From Allobosea sp. BK604 (GTDB lineage: Bacteria > Pseudomonadota > Alphaproteobacteria > Rhizobiales > Beijerinckiaceae), in contig NZ_SLZF01000002.1 in the NCBI RefSeq assembly GCF_004341515.1, positions 62,001 through 126,000 on the forward strand: 64,000 bases of DNA, read 5' to 3'. Made by a program: the position numbers and the translations under genes. The notes beneath the pieces were generated by a model, which saw only the letters and a program-made list of their open reading frames with translations, ran no database searches and had not been told where the DNA came from. Positions 17,226-25,333 of this stretch are shown here, piece by piece (positions within the stretch are counted from its first letter, which is position 1; each line of letters begins with the position of its first letter).

Positions 17226-17867
17226 CTATCGATCGTCGCTTAGGGCAAGATTGGTGAGGGAGAATGAGCCGAATTGACTTTGGAAAGACAGGGTTTGACC
17301 GTCGCCTTGCTGCTGTGACACACCGGAAATAATGTGATCGCCTGTTTCGTAGATCGTGCGATTAAGACCCTCGACGATCACCAGCTTGCGCGCTTCCGGA
17401 AAGAAGCCGTAGCGAAGGTTGTTCTGGCTTCCGGTGGCAGCGAGTGACCCCAAGCCTTCCGGCCAGGCGTCGGACAGGGATGGCTCCTCCCCTACTCCTA
17501 CTGCCCTCTGTGACTCAGCCATCGGGATCTCCCCGCGACCGAGTGCGGCCGAGAGATCTTTAAGCACGCCGTCGAGCTTGGCCTTTGTTGCCGCGTTGAA
17601 CATGTCACCGACCATGCTCATACCGCCGGCCGACCATTGGGCCATGCCTCCGAAGGTGGGATGGGAGAACTGAGCCATGGTGCCCTGGCCGCGACGGAGG
17701 GCGACCAGCGCAGCCATCACTGCTTCAGCGTCCACGCCGTGGTCTTGCGCGATTTTTGCTATCAAAGCAGGAGTCGGATCCTGATCAGCCGCCGCAGGCG
17801 CTCCTGAAGGCCGCCTGATCTCGTCAACTTGCTCCGGGGTAAGCGGATTTCCGTGCCCGTCTCTCAT
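17226..17867 (-). CDS. Conserved hypothetical protein of SHOCT-annotated type
   Basis: A 213-residue soluble protein. The N-terminal part has LTPEQVDEIRR and ALIAKIAQDHGVDAEAVMAA, the centre has the pattern MAQFSHPTFGGMAQWSAGGM and MVGDMFN, and the C-terminal part has QNNLRYGFFPEARKLVI and ISGVSQQQGDGQTLSF. I recognise this arrangement from alphaproteobacterial proteins annotated as SHOCT-domain proteins; no activity is known. GAGAGGAG lies 6 bases before the ATG. It is transcribed away from the lipoprotein gene. Confidence 0.7.
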   Translation of the reverse strand: MRDGHGNPLTPEQVDEIRRPSGAPAAADQDPTPALIAKIAQDHGVDAEAVMAALVALRRGQGTMAQFSHPTFGGMAQWSAGGMSMVGDMFNAATKAKLDGVLKDLSAALGRGEIPMAESQRAVGVGEEPSLSDAWPEGLGSLAATGSQNNLRYGFFPEARKLVIVEGLNRTIYETGDHIISGVSQQQGDGQTLSFQSQFGSFSLTNLALSDDR

Positions 17868-17965
17868 GGCGCTCTCCTCTCAACTGCTTCACACGCAACG
17901 CCCAAGTGAAGGAGAGGATCGGGGGGCCGGAAAATTTATCGGCCATGCGCGCCGAGCAGCGACGC

Positions 17966-17991
17966 GGAACAGGCCCCTTCTGCCACGCGTT
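17966..17991 (+). promoter_or_regulatory. EcfG-type general stress promoter
   Basis: GGAAC at 17966-17970, 17-base spacer, CGTT at 17988-17991; exact consensus, 26 bases before the lipoprotein start. Confidence 0.7.
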
Positions 17992-18017
17992 AGCGGCGCA
18001 AGGAGAGGATACGGATC

Positions 18018-18230
18018 ATGAAAATAGCGACAGCATTGCTCCTGGCGGCATCTGCAGCTTGCGTAGCAGCATGCAACACCACCGAGCAGCGAGTTGGCGG
18101 AGCAGCGGTTGGAGCAGGTACAGGCGCTGCCGTCGGCGGTCCCGTCGGTGCGGTCGTGGGTGGGGCGGCGGGTGCAGTGACGGCACCTACAGTTGTGCAG
18201 GAGACGAGGCGCGCTTCGCGCCGACGTTGA
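18018..18230 (+). CDS. Glycine-zipper outer-membrane-type lipoprotein
   Basis: A 70-residue lipoprotein: a signal peptide with lipobox (MKIATALLLAASAACVAAC, Cys19 lipidated), then a short Thr/Glu spacer. A Gly/Ala-rich segment with GxxxG repeats (GGAAVGAGTGAAVGGPVGAV) follows, and an Arg-rich end. Such glycine-zipper lipoproteins (Slp/YMGG type) span or line membranes. AAGGAGAGG precedes the ATG, and an exact EcfG promoter is just upstream, so it is likely an envelope stress protein. Confidence 0.75.
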   Translation: MKIATALLLAASAACVAACNTTEQRVGGAAVGAGTGAAVGGPVGAVVGGAAGAVTAPTVVQETRRASRRR

Positions 18231-18275
18231 ACGCTAGCGTTGACCTACGCGAACGACCTGCGCCCAGAAGGCACT

Positions 18276-18611
18276 ATGGCCCGTCTTCAACACCCGACCA
18301 CACCCGATGGCCGTTATTTTTTAGTCGCTGGGCGCCTATGGCGGTCCTCGAATCCCGCGCTGCCTGAAGATCGACGAATCGAACTCGTGGACGAGCTGAT
18401 GCGAGCCCGGAGGGGCGTCCGAGACGCCAAGCGAGCCGGTGCCGATCCAAGCCAGGCACGACGTGCGGTCAACGCTGCGAAGATACTTTTAGGGGAGCGT
18501 GGACCGCCATGGTGGGACGACGGAGCGCCCGACTATAATCGCCAGCTAGCGAAAAATACCCCGTACGCGGAGTGGGCACAGACGCATAGGCTGGTATCGA
18601 ACCGGGCGTAG
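18276..18611 (+). CDS. Conserved hypothetical protein (111 aa)
   Basis: A 111-residue basic protein with the recurrent pattern ARLQHPTTPDGRYFLVAGRL, LWRSSNPALPEDRRIELVDE, then AKILLGERGPPWWDDGAPDY and KNTPYAEWA. This is a widespread but uncharacterised alphaproteobacterial family. The conserved block begins at ATG 18276 (AGAAGG just upstream), so earlier in-frame starts are rejected. It follows the lipoprotein gene by about 45 bases and may share its stress promoter. Confidence 0.7.
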   Translation: MARLQHPTTPDGRYFLVAGRLWRSSNPALPEDRRIELVDELMRARRGVRDAKRAGADPSQARRAVNAAKILLGERGPPWWDDGAPDYNRQLAKNTPYAEWAQTHRLVSNRA

Positions 18612-18700
18612 TCACCGCCGAAACAGCTTAGGTTAGTGCAGACCAGTAGCGCGCGTCACGCGAAGCGACGATGCGCCCGAACACTAAAATCGGTACAGCG

Positions 18701-18775
18701 CTACCGAAAGAATGCCAGCAGAAGGATGATCGGCAGCGGCACACCCAGCATCCAGAGAAGAATTCCACGGCCCAT
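18701..18775 (-). CDS. Membrane mini-protein (24 aa), minus-strand member
   Basis: Twenty-four residues, MGRGILLWMLGVPLPIILLL followed by AFFR: a basic start, one hydrophobic helix with a Pro kink, and a basic end. AGAGGAG lies 8 bases before the ATG. An exact EcfG promoter points at it from 18840. Its size equals that of the divergent mini-protein at 18940. Similar tiny frames recur in alphaproteobacterial genomes but are often left unannotated. Confidence 0.6.
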   Translation of the reverse strand: MGRGILLWMLGVPLPIILLLAFFR

Positions 18776-18815
18776 CTTCACTACTCCTCTTCGCGGGTGC
18801 ACTCATGCACCGGAT

Positions 18816-18840
18816 AACGTGATCCCCTCCCCTCGGTTCC
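18816..18840 (-). promoter_or_regulatory. EcfG-type general stress promoter
   Basis: Minus strand GGAAC (18840-18836), 16-base spacer, CGTT (18819-18816); exact consensus, 41 bases before the 24-residue gene at 18701-18775. Confidence 0.7.
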
Positions 18841-18874
18841 GGGCCACCCCATTTCTCACTCGCTGTCCGCGGTC

Positions 18875-18900
18875 GGAACCAATCGCTCCGACGGTCCGTT
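18875..18900 (+). promoter_or_regulatory. EcfG-type general stress promoter
   Basis: GGAAC at 18875-18879, 17-base spacer, CGTT at 18897-18900; exact consensus, 39 bases before the 24-residue gene at 18940. Confidence 0.7.
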
Positions 18901-18939
18901 TACCGCCCGCGCAGCTGCGCACCACCAATGGAGGGCACC

Positions 18940-19014
18940 ATGGACAGCATCATTTATCTCGTCGGACTGGTCGTGGTCCTTTTAGCCGTTCTCTCGTTTC
19001 TCGGCCTGCGTTGA
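18940..19014 (+). CDS. Membrane mini-protein (24 aa), plus-strand member
   Basis: Twenty-four residues: MDSIIYLVGLVVVLLAVLSF then LGLR, an acidic N-terminus, one hydrophobic helix and a basic end. GGAGG lies 5 bases before the ATG and an exact EcfG promoter 39 bases upstream. The stop is followed after 11 bases by the ATG of the larger membrane protein, whose ribosome binding site (AAGGA) overlaps this stop region, so the two are co-transcribed. Confidence 0.62.
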   Translation: MDSIIYLVGLVVVLLAVLSFLGLR

Positions 19015-19025
19015 AGGATAGAACA

Positions 19026-19895
19026 ATGACGATGATTCAGACCGAGCAGCCGGCGTCGGCCGCGAAGACGACGCATTCCTATCTCGAATGGGGATCAATT
19101 TTCGGAGGTGCCGCGCTCGCAGTCGCCATTTCAACGGTTATGACCGCCTTCGGCTCCGCCATTGGCCTCACGTTGGTTTCACCCGAGCCGGGCCGGAGCA
19201 CCAGCGTTACTGTAATCGCGATTGTTGCGGGCCTGTGGGCTTTGTGGGTTGCCGTTTCAGCGTCCGCTGCTGGCGGATATCTCGCCGGCAGGATGCGCCG
19301 GCCGGTCGCCGATGCCAGCGCCCATGAACGCGATGTGCGCGACGGCGCTCACGGCCTCGTGGTTTGGGCCGTGGGCGCGCTGCTCGTCACCGTATTAACG
19401 ACCTCTTCGCTGGTGGGTGCGGCTCGCACCGCCGCACAGGGCGTTGCGTCGGCGACATCGGGCGCCGCCTCGCTTCTAAGTCAGCAAGCCGACCCAATGG
19501 CAAACGCGCTCGATAGCATTATGCGCTCCACCGGGACGACCCCTGTCACCCCCGATGAACGCGCCGAAGCGGGCCGCGCGTTTGTTAGCGGACTGAGCAC
19601 TGGCAAGCTGGAAGCGGGCGATCGAGAATATCTAGCCTCTCGCCTGTCTGCGCGGGCCGGAATTGCTCAACCCGAGGCTGAAAAGCGTGTCGACGACGCT
19701 TTCGCAAAGCTCACCCAGGCCAAGGAAACGGCGAAGCAGGCCGCGGAGAAAGCTCGCAAGATGGCTGTGCTGACAGCGTTTTTAACCGCGGCGGTGCTGC
19801 TCGTGAGCGCTGCGGCGTCCTGGATGGGCGCAATGCTCGGCGGCAAGCATCGTGATGAAGAACTCAATCTTAGCCACTTGATCCGGCGCGGCTGA
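19026..19895 (+). CDS. Four-helix membrane protein with soluble loop
   Basis: A 289-residue membrane protein with three N-terminal transmembrane helices (about residues 20-45, 60-85 and 110-135). A soluble helical loop of about 100 residues with a PDERAEAGRAFVSGLSTG segment and a Lys/Ala-rich coil (KLTQAKETAKQAAEKARKMA) follows. A last helix (LTAAVLLVSAAASWMGAMLG) precedes a charged tail. Homologues in alphaproteobacteria are annotated only as membrane or PhnA-like proteins. The start is ATG 19026, AAGGA 7 bases upstream; the open frame extending back to 18636 is rejected because it crosses the mini-protein gene. It is co-transcribed from the stress promoter. Confidence 0.75.
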   Translation: MTMIQTEQPASAAKTTHSYLEWGSIFGGAALAVAISTVMTAFGSAIGLTLVSPEPGRSTSVTVIAIVAGLWALWVAVSASAAGGYLAGRMRRPVADASAHERDVRDGAHGLVVWAVGALLVTVLTTSSLVGAARTAAQGVASATSGAASLLSQQADPMANALDSIMRSTGTTPVTPDERAEAGRAFVSGLSTGKLEAGDREYLASRLSARAGIAQPEAEKRVDDAFAKLTQAKETAKQAAEKARKMAVLTAFLTAAVLLVSAAASWMGAMLGGKHRDEELNLSHLIRRG

Positions 19896-19910
19896 GCTTC
19901 ACAATAAGGC

Positions 19911-19933
19911 ACGAGCGTCTCGCAGGCGCTCGT
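19911..19933 (+). terminator. Hairpin after membrane protein operon
   Basis: ACGAGCG at 19911-19917 pairs with CGCTCGT at 19927-19933 (9-base loop), 16 bases after the stop. No T-run follows, so intrinsic termination is uncertain. Confidence 0.3.
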
Positions 19934-19973
19934 CCGCCGCCGGTCGTGTTCCAGACGCTAGATAGGTTTTCCA

Positions 19974-20762
19974 GTGAAGCTGACTGCCTCGGCCAAACTT
20001 GTTTACAACTTTACGGGACCGACAGAGGTCATAGGCCTCATTCAAGCCTCTCATTCGGGGGATCAGACGATATTGTCTGAGGAGCTAATTCTGAGTCCAG
20101 ATGCAGCGCTCGTTGAAGACGAGGACGTTCGAGGCGATCGCCGTTTCAGAACTTGCCTGTCCACCGAGACTTCCATCGTTTACACGGCGACGGTTGACAA
20201 CGGAATGCGGAGTCTGCTTCCGAGGTCTGGCAGGCAGCATTTGTGGAACGAACTGCCGCCTGAGGCGCTTGCGTATCTCTTGCCGAGCCGCTTCTGTCCG
20301 AGCGACAGCTTCCAGCGATTTGCCCAGCGAGAGTTTGGCAGTGCCGGCGATGGCGTGAGCCGTGTGATGTCGATCCTCGAGTGGATCGCCGCTGAGGTCG
20401 ATTATGTTGCTGGTGTTAGCACGCCGGAGTCGTCAGCAGCGCACACCTTCACTGTGAGAGCCGGCGTTTGCCGCGACTTTACACACCTGGGCATCACCTT
20501 CTGCCGAGCGCTTTCGATCCCGGCCCGAGCCGTTAGCGCGTACTCGCTTGATGTTCAGCCACCCGACTTCCACGCCGTCATGGAGGTCTACCTTGAAAAT
20601 GCCTGGTGGCTCGTCGATCCCACGCGGCTCGCCCCTATCGAGGGGATAATAAGGATAGCCCACGGCCGTGATGCGGCTGACACGGCTTTCCTGACCACGG
20701 ACAAGGCGTGTACGGTGGTTTCGCAGACCGTGCAGGTGTCGCGGGTCGATACGGCCAGCTGA
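19974..20762 (+). CDS. Transglutaminase-like protein with intact triad
   Basis: A 262-residue transglutaminase-fold protein: N-terminal beta domain (KLTASAKLVYNFTGPTEVIG), then the Cys of AGVCRDFTHLGITFCRAL, the His of PDFHAVMEVYL and the Asp of WWLVDPTRLAP. Unlike the paralogue at 14734 all three catalytic residues are present. Such proteins act as cysteine peptidases or amidases on unknown substrates in the cytoplasm. GTG 19974 is the start; its ribosome binding site is weak (AGG 8 bases upstream). It converges with the esterase gene, 28 bases between stops. Confidence 0.8.
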   Translation: MKLTASAKLVYNFTGPTEVIGLIQASHSGDQTILSEELILSPDAALVEDEDVRGDRRFRTCLSTETSIVYTATVDNGMRSLLPRSGRQHLWNELPPEALAYLLPSRFCPSDSFQRFAQREFGSAGDGVSRVMSILEWIAAEVDYVAGVSTPESSAAHTFTVRAGVCRDFTHLGITFCRALSIPARAVSAYSLDVQPPDFHAVMEVYLENAWWLVDPTRLAPIEGIIRIAHGRDAADTAFLTTDKACTVVSQTVQVSRVDTAS

Positions 20763-20790
20763 AAACCTTGCGCGACGCCGCGAACTACTG

Positions 20791-21915
20791 CTATCGCATC
20801 AATCCCGCGGCTCGCAGTGCATCCTCGATCACCTTCCCGACGCCTGAAGTTGGCGTTCGCACCTCCCAAACAGCTTTGCCACGATTGCCCCTGAGTTGCT
20901 CCGAGCCAAGACCAGATGGCGTCTCCTCGGTCCGGCTGGGGACCGATAGTTCCGACCCCGTTTCCGTCAGTTGCCAAAAGCGAGCGATATGGCGCGTGGA
21001 TGAGATTCCGGCGTCGAGCATAAATGGTCCCAGCGCGCCTATATCATCCGCGCTGTTGAGCGGCGTGCCATGCCCTATGCCTTCAACGCTGAACGCCTCG
21101 ATCCGTGCGGTGCCGGCGCCGTCACACCACGCCCGCCTGGTGTGCAAGCCGACGGCGTTTTCTTGATGTTTCACGGCTTGAAGGCCGTGCAAGCCGCGCC
21201 ATTGTGCGACAATGGCGTCCATGTTGGCCTGCGCGACCGTCTGGTCCGCGGTGCCATGCCAGATCGAGAGCCGTGGCCATGAGCCCCGGTGAGCCGATGC
21301 GCCGAGGACGCGCGTCTCGAGCTCCCGCCCCGAGGGCAGCCCATGCCCTTGCATCCGGTCAAAGGCTTCGGGGATTGACGTTGCGCATCCGTATGGGAGC
21401 CCGGCGATAATCGCGCCACCTGCAAAGAGCTCGGGATAAGTGGCAAGCATAGCCGTGGTCATCGCGCCGCCGGCGGAGAGCCCGGTAATAAAGACCCGCT
21501 GCTTATCGAGGTCATGGAGTTCGATCATGCGGCGGACCATCTGGGCGATTGACAGGACCTCGCCGGCGCCACGTGCGATGTCTCCGGGCACAAACCAATT
21601 GAAACAGAGATTTGGATTGTTTGCCCGCTGCTGCTCGGGATAGAGAACCGCGAATTGATGTCGGTCCGCGAGCTGAGACCAGCCCGATCCGTGATCGTAG
21701 CCGGCCGCCGTCTGCGTGCAGCCATGAAGCACCACAACGAGTGGAGCCTGTCGCGACAAGCCCTCGGGCACATAGCTGTGCGCCAGGAGCGCGCCTGGAT
21801 TGTCGCCCCACTCGCTGAGCCGAGACAGGCGTGAAGGGTGAGAAATTGCCCTGCCCAGCGAGATCTTTCCACTGGATGCTTTCATGCGGACCAAGGTGTC
21901 GGAGATACTGCGCAT
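20791..21915 (-). CDS. PHB-depolymerase-type esterase
   Basis: A 374-residue alpha/beta hydrolase of the PHB depolymerase (LpqC) family. It has LVVVLHGCTQTAAGYDHGSG (oxyanion region), CFNWF, the nucleophile Ser in ITGLSAGGAMT, Asp in IWHGTADQTVA and His in EGIGHGTPL. Family members cleave medium or short polyhydroxybutyrate, or other esters such as feruloyl and acetyl xylan. No signal peptide is seen, so an intracellular substrate is likely. The start at 21915 has AAAGGA 8 bases upstream; the longer frame to 21993 lacks one. It is divergent from the flavoprotein gene. Confidence 0.82.
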   Translation of the reverse strand: MRSISDTLVRMKASSGKISLGRAISHPSRLSRLSEWGDNPGALLAHSYVPEGLSRQAPLVVVLHGCTQTAAGYDHGSGWSQLADRHQFAVLYPEQQRANNPNLCFNWFVPGDIARGAGEVLSIAQMVRRMIELHDLDKQRVFITGLSAGGAMTTAMLATYPELFAGGAIIAGLPYGCATSIPEAFDRMQGHGLPSGRELETRVLGASAHRGSWPRLSIWHGTADQTVAQANMDAIVAQWRGLHGLQAVKHQENAVGLHTRRAWCDGAGTARIEAFSVEGIGHGTPLNSADDIGALGPFMLDAGISSTRHIARFWQLTETGSELSVPSRTEETPSGLGSEQLRGNRGKAVWEVRTPTSGVGKVIEDALRAAGLMR

Positions 21916-22108
21916 CGCGGCATTCCTTTGCGGGTCATACCGAAATGGCTGACAAGGCCTAAACGGCGATCGTCCGCTTATGTTGCATTGCACAATGACC
22001 GAAATGCGCTTCTGTTGGCGACGCAGTCCTTCACGACGGGTCGATCTCGAGCTTCACGCGTTTTCTTGGTGCTCACACGCGCGCACCCCCACCTGATCGC
22101 GGGAACAG

Positions 22109-23020
22109 ATGTCAAACATTATCGACTGTCTCGTCGTCGGCGGGGGACCCGCGGGGCTAACGGCGGCACTCTACCTCGCGCGATTTCATCTGAGCGTGAC
22201 CGTTGTCGACGCTGGGCACAGTCGAGCTCTACAGATCGCCTGTACGCATAATCATGCCGGCTTTCCAGCGGGAATTTCGGGCGAGGAGCTCCTGGTGCGC
22301 ATGCGGTCGCACGCGCTCAAATTTGGCACCCGGATCATTGATGGTCGGGTTCAGGAAGTCCGTCCGCGCACCGGCGGCTTCGTGGTCCGAGGGCATGACT
22401 TTTCCATCGACGCGCGCTCGGTGCTGATCGCCACCGGCGTTACCAACCGACGCCCTGCGATGGACGACACGCTTCATTCGAAAGCACTTGCGCTTGGATG
22501 CCTGCGCTATTGTCCCGTCTGCGATGGCTATGAGGTGACCGGGCAAGACGTTGCAGTGATCGGCGATGCAGTCGGGGCAGCTAAGGAGTGCGAATTCCTG
22601 AGGTCCTACACTCACCAAGTCACTTTCATCCTCGCCGGGCGCGAGGGACTGGCTGAGTCGTCCGCCCTGCATCTCAAGAAGATTGGCGTCCGTCTCATCG
22701 GCGGGCCGGCGGAGCAATTTCAGCTGGATGGCAAGAGGCTGAGCTTGTCCACCGCGGCCGGGCGGATTTCATTCGATGCGATATATCCGGCGCTCGGTTC
22801 GATCATACACTCGGATCTTGCAACTGCCTTGGGCGCGGACGTCACGGAGGAAGGCTGCGTAAAGGTCGATATGCATCAACGCACGAGCATTAGAGGAGTC
22901 TATGCCGCGGGAGACGTCGTTATTGGATTAGATCAGATCAGCCACGCCATGGGCGAGGCCGGGCTGGCCGCCACCGCCATACGAAACGATCTTGATTCAT
23001 CTTACCCTAGATTTCGCTAG
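22109..23020 (+). CDS. Thioredoxin-reductase-like FAD oxidoreductase
   Basis: A 303-residue flavoprotein with the FAD motif CLVVGGGPAGLTAALYLARF at the N-terminus and GYEVTGQDVAVIGDAVGAAK as second nucleotide site. A CPVC pair (LRYCPVCDGYEV) stands at the place of the redox-active CxxC of thioredoxin reductase, and the C-terminus has GVYAAGDV. Related proteins reduce thioredoxin-like partners or act as ferredoxin/FAD-linked reductases; the second Cys pair differs from classical CAxC, so the partner is unknown. The start ATG 22109 has only a weak Shine-Dalgarno. Confidence 0.82.
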   Translation: MSNIIDCLVVGGGPAGLTAALYLARFHLSVTVVDAGHSRALQIACTHNHAGFPAGISGEELLVRMRSHALKFGTRIIDGRVQEVRPRTGGFVVRGHDFSIDARSVLIATGVTNRRPAMDDTLHSKALALGCLRYCPVCDGYEVTGQDVAVIGDAVGAAKECEFLRSYTHQVTFILAGREGLAESSALHLKKIGVRLIGGPAEQFQLDGKRLSLSTAAGRISFDAIYPALGSIIHSDLATALGADVTEEGCVKVDMHQRTSIRGVYAAGDVVIGLDQISHAMGEAGLAATAIRNDLDSSYPRFR

Positions 23021-23058
23021 GCCGGGACGAACCGACTGTCGGCGCAACAGCTGCTCGC

Positions 23059-23083
23059 GGAACCCCCTCAGCAATGGGCTGTT
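23059..23083 (+). promoter_or_regulatory. Candidate stress promoter of the catalase gene
   Basis: GGAAC at 23059-23063, 16-base spacer, TGTT at 23080-23083; one mismatch in the -10. It would give a leader of about 140 bases before the manganese catalase. Confidence 0.42.
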
Positions 23084-23228
23084 GGACCTGCAGCACTCGC
23101 AGGTCCTGCTCACAGGCTCAGCGAGTTCGGCCTCGGGATTGTAGCTCCCGGCTTCATGGCTTCTCGACGAGAGAGGCAAAACGGTAGTCCGCCACTACTC
23201 CTCAGGCTGGGGCCAACGGAGACGGCAA

Positions 23229-24152
23229 ATGTTTATGCGAATCGACAAGTTGCAGACCGAACTCCCCGCGCCGAAGAAGAAAGATCCAAACGCTGCCGCT
23301 GCCCTCCAGGAGTTGCTAGGAGGGAAGTATGGTGAGATGTCGACGCTTGGAAACTATATGTTTCAGAGCTTCAACTTCCGCAGCAAAGATAAGCTGAGGC
23401 CATTTTACGATTTGGTTGCCAGCATCACCGCTGAAGAGATTGGTCATGTCGAGCTTGTCAGCAATGGCGTGGCAATGCTCAACAATGGTCCCGACAACGA
23501 CGGCGACGAAGCTGATGGTGGGGACATCTCCGACGCCCCGTATAATGCGATGCAAGACATCCGGCTTGCCGCCGCCTTTCTATCCAATGGGGGCGGTGCG
23601 ACCCCGGTCAACAGTAACGGCGCGCCTTGGAACAATGATTTCATCACCACCACCGGCAATGTCGTTACTGACCTCCTCCATAATTTCCATCTCGAGTGCG
23701 GCGCGCGGCTGCATAAACTGCGGGTATACGAGACGCTGAGCGATCCTACGGGGCGCGAGGTCTGCGGCTATCTGTTGGTTCGAGGATCGGTCCATGCCCA
23801 CGCCTACGCGTTAGCGCTCAAGCAGATCACCGGCGTTGAAATCGAGAAAATGCTGCCGACGCCCAATATCAATTTGTCCAACATTCCGGAATGCCAGAAG
23901 TATCTGCAGGAAGGGTCGCATCGCAGGCTCTACACATTTAGCCCCGCCGACTACCGCGGCATGTCGGGCCTTTGGGGAAATGGCGAGATGGCGCTCCCGG
24001 GTGATCCGCCTGGCGAGCTCGAGGTTGTGGAGGGCATGCCGGAGGGTGGCAAGATCCACCAACTCACCGGCGTGCCCTCAGCTTTCACTCCCGACTATGC
24101 CCCGGAGGAAATGTTTGAGATCGCGACGAAGCTCTACAAGGCGTCGCGCTGA
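23229..24152 (+). CDS. Manganese catalase
   Basis: A 307-residue di-manganese catalase, normal length. The four-helix bundle carries the metal ligands: Glu in GKYGEMSTLGNYMFQSF, Glu and His in ITAEEIGHVELV, Glu in NFHLECGARLHKL and His in GSVHAHAYAL. It disproportionates hydrogen peroxide without heme in the cytoplasm. GGAGACGG precedes the ATG. DUF4142 follows after 78 bases and may be in the same transcript; a candidate EcfG promoter lies upstream. Assignment is firm. Confidence 0.95.
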   Translation: MFMRIDKLQTELPAPKKKDPNAAAALQELLGGKYGEMSTLGNYMFQSFNFRSKDKLRPFYDLVASITAEEIGHVELVSNGVAMLNNGPDNDGDEADGGDISDAPYNAMQDIRLAAAFLSNGGGATPVNSNGAPWNNDFITTTGNVVTDLLHNFHLECGARLHKLRVYETLSDPTGREVCGYLLVRGSVHAHAYALALKQITGVEIEKMLPTPNINLSNIPECQKYLQEGSHRRLYTFSPADYRGMSGLWGNGEMALPGDPPGELEVVEGMPEGGKIHQLTGVPSAFTPDYAPEEMFEIATKLYKASR

Positions 24153-24230
24153 TCAGCTGATGGGTCGAACTCGACTGCTCAAGAAGGCGGTCGAGTTTGC
24201 CTATGGATTGAACACGTTTGGAGGACACAA

Positions 24231-24740
24231 ATGAACCGCCGCTCCCTCATACAAAGCGCGTTGGCTGCCTCTCTCGTTCCAACGTCTGTCCTCGGGCAAT
24301 CGAGCCAGACCACGACTTCGCTCGAGGCGAAGCATGCAAGCGAGACGCTCGAAGCCGGCACGGTGGCGTTGGAGACAAGCCGCGTCGCCATGAACAAAGC
24401 GACGGATGCGAACGTGAAGCGGTTTGCTCAGTTCGAGGCCGCGGAGCAGGAGACGGTGGCCGCTGTCATCAAGGATGCGGCCCGGATCAGTGACGCACCC
24501 AAACCATCTGGCGACGGGAAAGCGATGATCGACACCCTCGCCTCCTTGCCCGCTGGCAAGTCCTACGACTTGGCTTACGTCAAGGGGCAGATCGATGGCC
24601 ACAATCTACTGCTGCAAATTCAGGAAGCTTATCTGAGCACCGGTAAAGACGCCACGCATCGCTCTATCGCGGCGCTCGCGCGCGGTCACATCAAGGAGCA
24701 CCTTGCTAATCTAGAGATACTTCAGAAGGCGATCGGTTGA
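24231..24740 (+). CDS. DUF4142 exported protein
   Basis: A 169-residue protein with a twin-arginine-like signal (MNRRSLIQSALAASLVPTSV), then a DUF4142 helical bundle (ETSRVAMNKATDANVKRFAQ, FEAAEQETVAAVIKDAA, LAYVKGQIDGHNLLL). The fold resembles ferritin-like bundles but metal ligands are not obvious. Proteins of this type are periplasmic and often accompany catalases. GGAGG stands 6 bases before the ATG. The link with the catalase suggests oxidative-stress protection. Confidence 0.85.
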   Translation: MNRRSLIQSALAASLVPTSVLGQSSQTTTSLEAKHASETLEAGTVALETSRVAMNKATDANVKRFAQFEAAEQETVAAVIKDAARISDAPKPSGDGKAMIDTLASLPAGKSYDLAYVKGQIDGHNLLLQIQEAYLSTGKDATHRSIAALARGHIKEHLANLEILQKAIG

Positions 24741-24876
24741 TTGCGAGCGCCGCCTGTGCGCCTACCTTTTGCTTTATAAGCCGAGGCCCGACAATGCTAC
24801 CGGAGCGCCTCATCGGGGTCAGGTGAGGCCAATATGGCTGCGGCGTAGAACGAGGGTCTGGCGCCTCAAAAACAAT

Positions 24877-24902
24877 GCCCCGCCAGCTGACGCTGACGGG
24901 GC
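24877..24902 (-). terminator. Rho-independent terminator of the KGG gene
   Basis: GCCCCGCCAGC at 24877-24887 pairs with GCTGACGGGGC at 24892-24902 (one mismatch, 4-base loop). Read on the minus strand it is followed by a T-rich stretch (24876-24866 region), 27 bases after the stop of the KGG gene. Confidence 0.7.
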
Positions 24903-24929
24903 GAAGCCTAGCGGCTCAAGCGCAGCATC

Positions 24930-25232
24930 CTAGCTTTGGCCGCCCATTTTGCCAGCCTCAGAGGCCTTCTGAGGATCATTGGCGAAGTTGCCCGAACCGC
25001 CACGTTCGTTACCACCTCCACCCTGCTGGCTTCTATCGGACGACGCAGCATCCTGCTGACGGTTGCCGCCGCCGCTGTTCTCACCGCCCTTTTTCCCGGC
25101 CTCCGACGCCAGTTCGGAATCCTGAGAGAAGCTGCGCTTTTCGGATGGCACGCTCGATCCACCCTTGGAGGCGATCTCACGCTGCTTGTCGTCGTCCATC
25201 GAGCCGAAGCCCCGCTTGTCGTTGTTGGCCAT
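24930..25232 (-). CDS. KGG-repeat stress-induced protein
   Basis: A 100-residue, very hydrophilic, disordered protein with three KGG/GsiB-Con10-type motifs: DDKQREIASKGGSSVPSEKR, SELASEAGKKGGENS and a terminal ASEAGKMGGQS. Proteins of this group protect cells in desiccation and stationary phase. The start at 25232 is chosen from GGAGG 7 bases upstream. It has a strong terminator downstream and a candidate EcfG promoter (25358 to 25334) upstream. Confidence 0.85.
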   Translation of the reverse strand: MANNDKRGFGSMDDDKQREIASKGGSSVPSEKRSFSQDSELASEAGKKGGENSGGGNRQQDAASSDRSQQGGGGNERGGSGNFANDPQKASEAGKMGGQS

Positions 25233-25319
25233 TTTTTCCTCCACAGGTCAGCGCTCGCACACCACGAGGTGTCGCTTGCGATGCCGACATTGGCTGGGTT
25301 CAGCCGGGTCATCATTAAC

Positions 25320-25331
25320 CCGGTTAACCGG
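25320..25331. repeat. 12-bp perfect palindrome between divergent genes
   Basis: CCGGTTAACCGG is self-complementary over 12 bases and lies beside the candidate minus-strand promoter at 25334-25358, a position suited to an operator. Confidence 0.4.
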
Positions 25332-25333
25332 TC

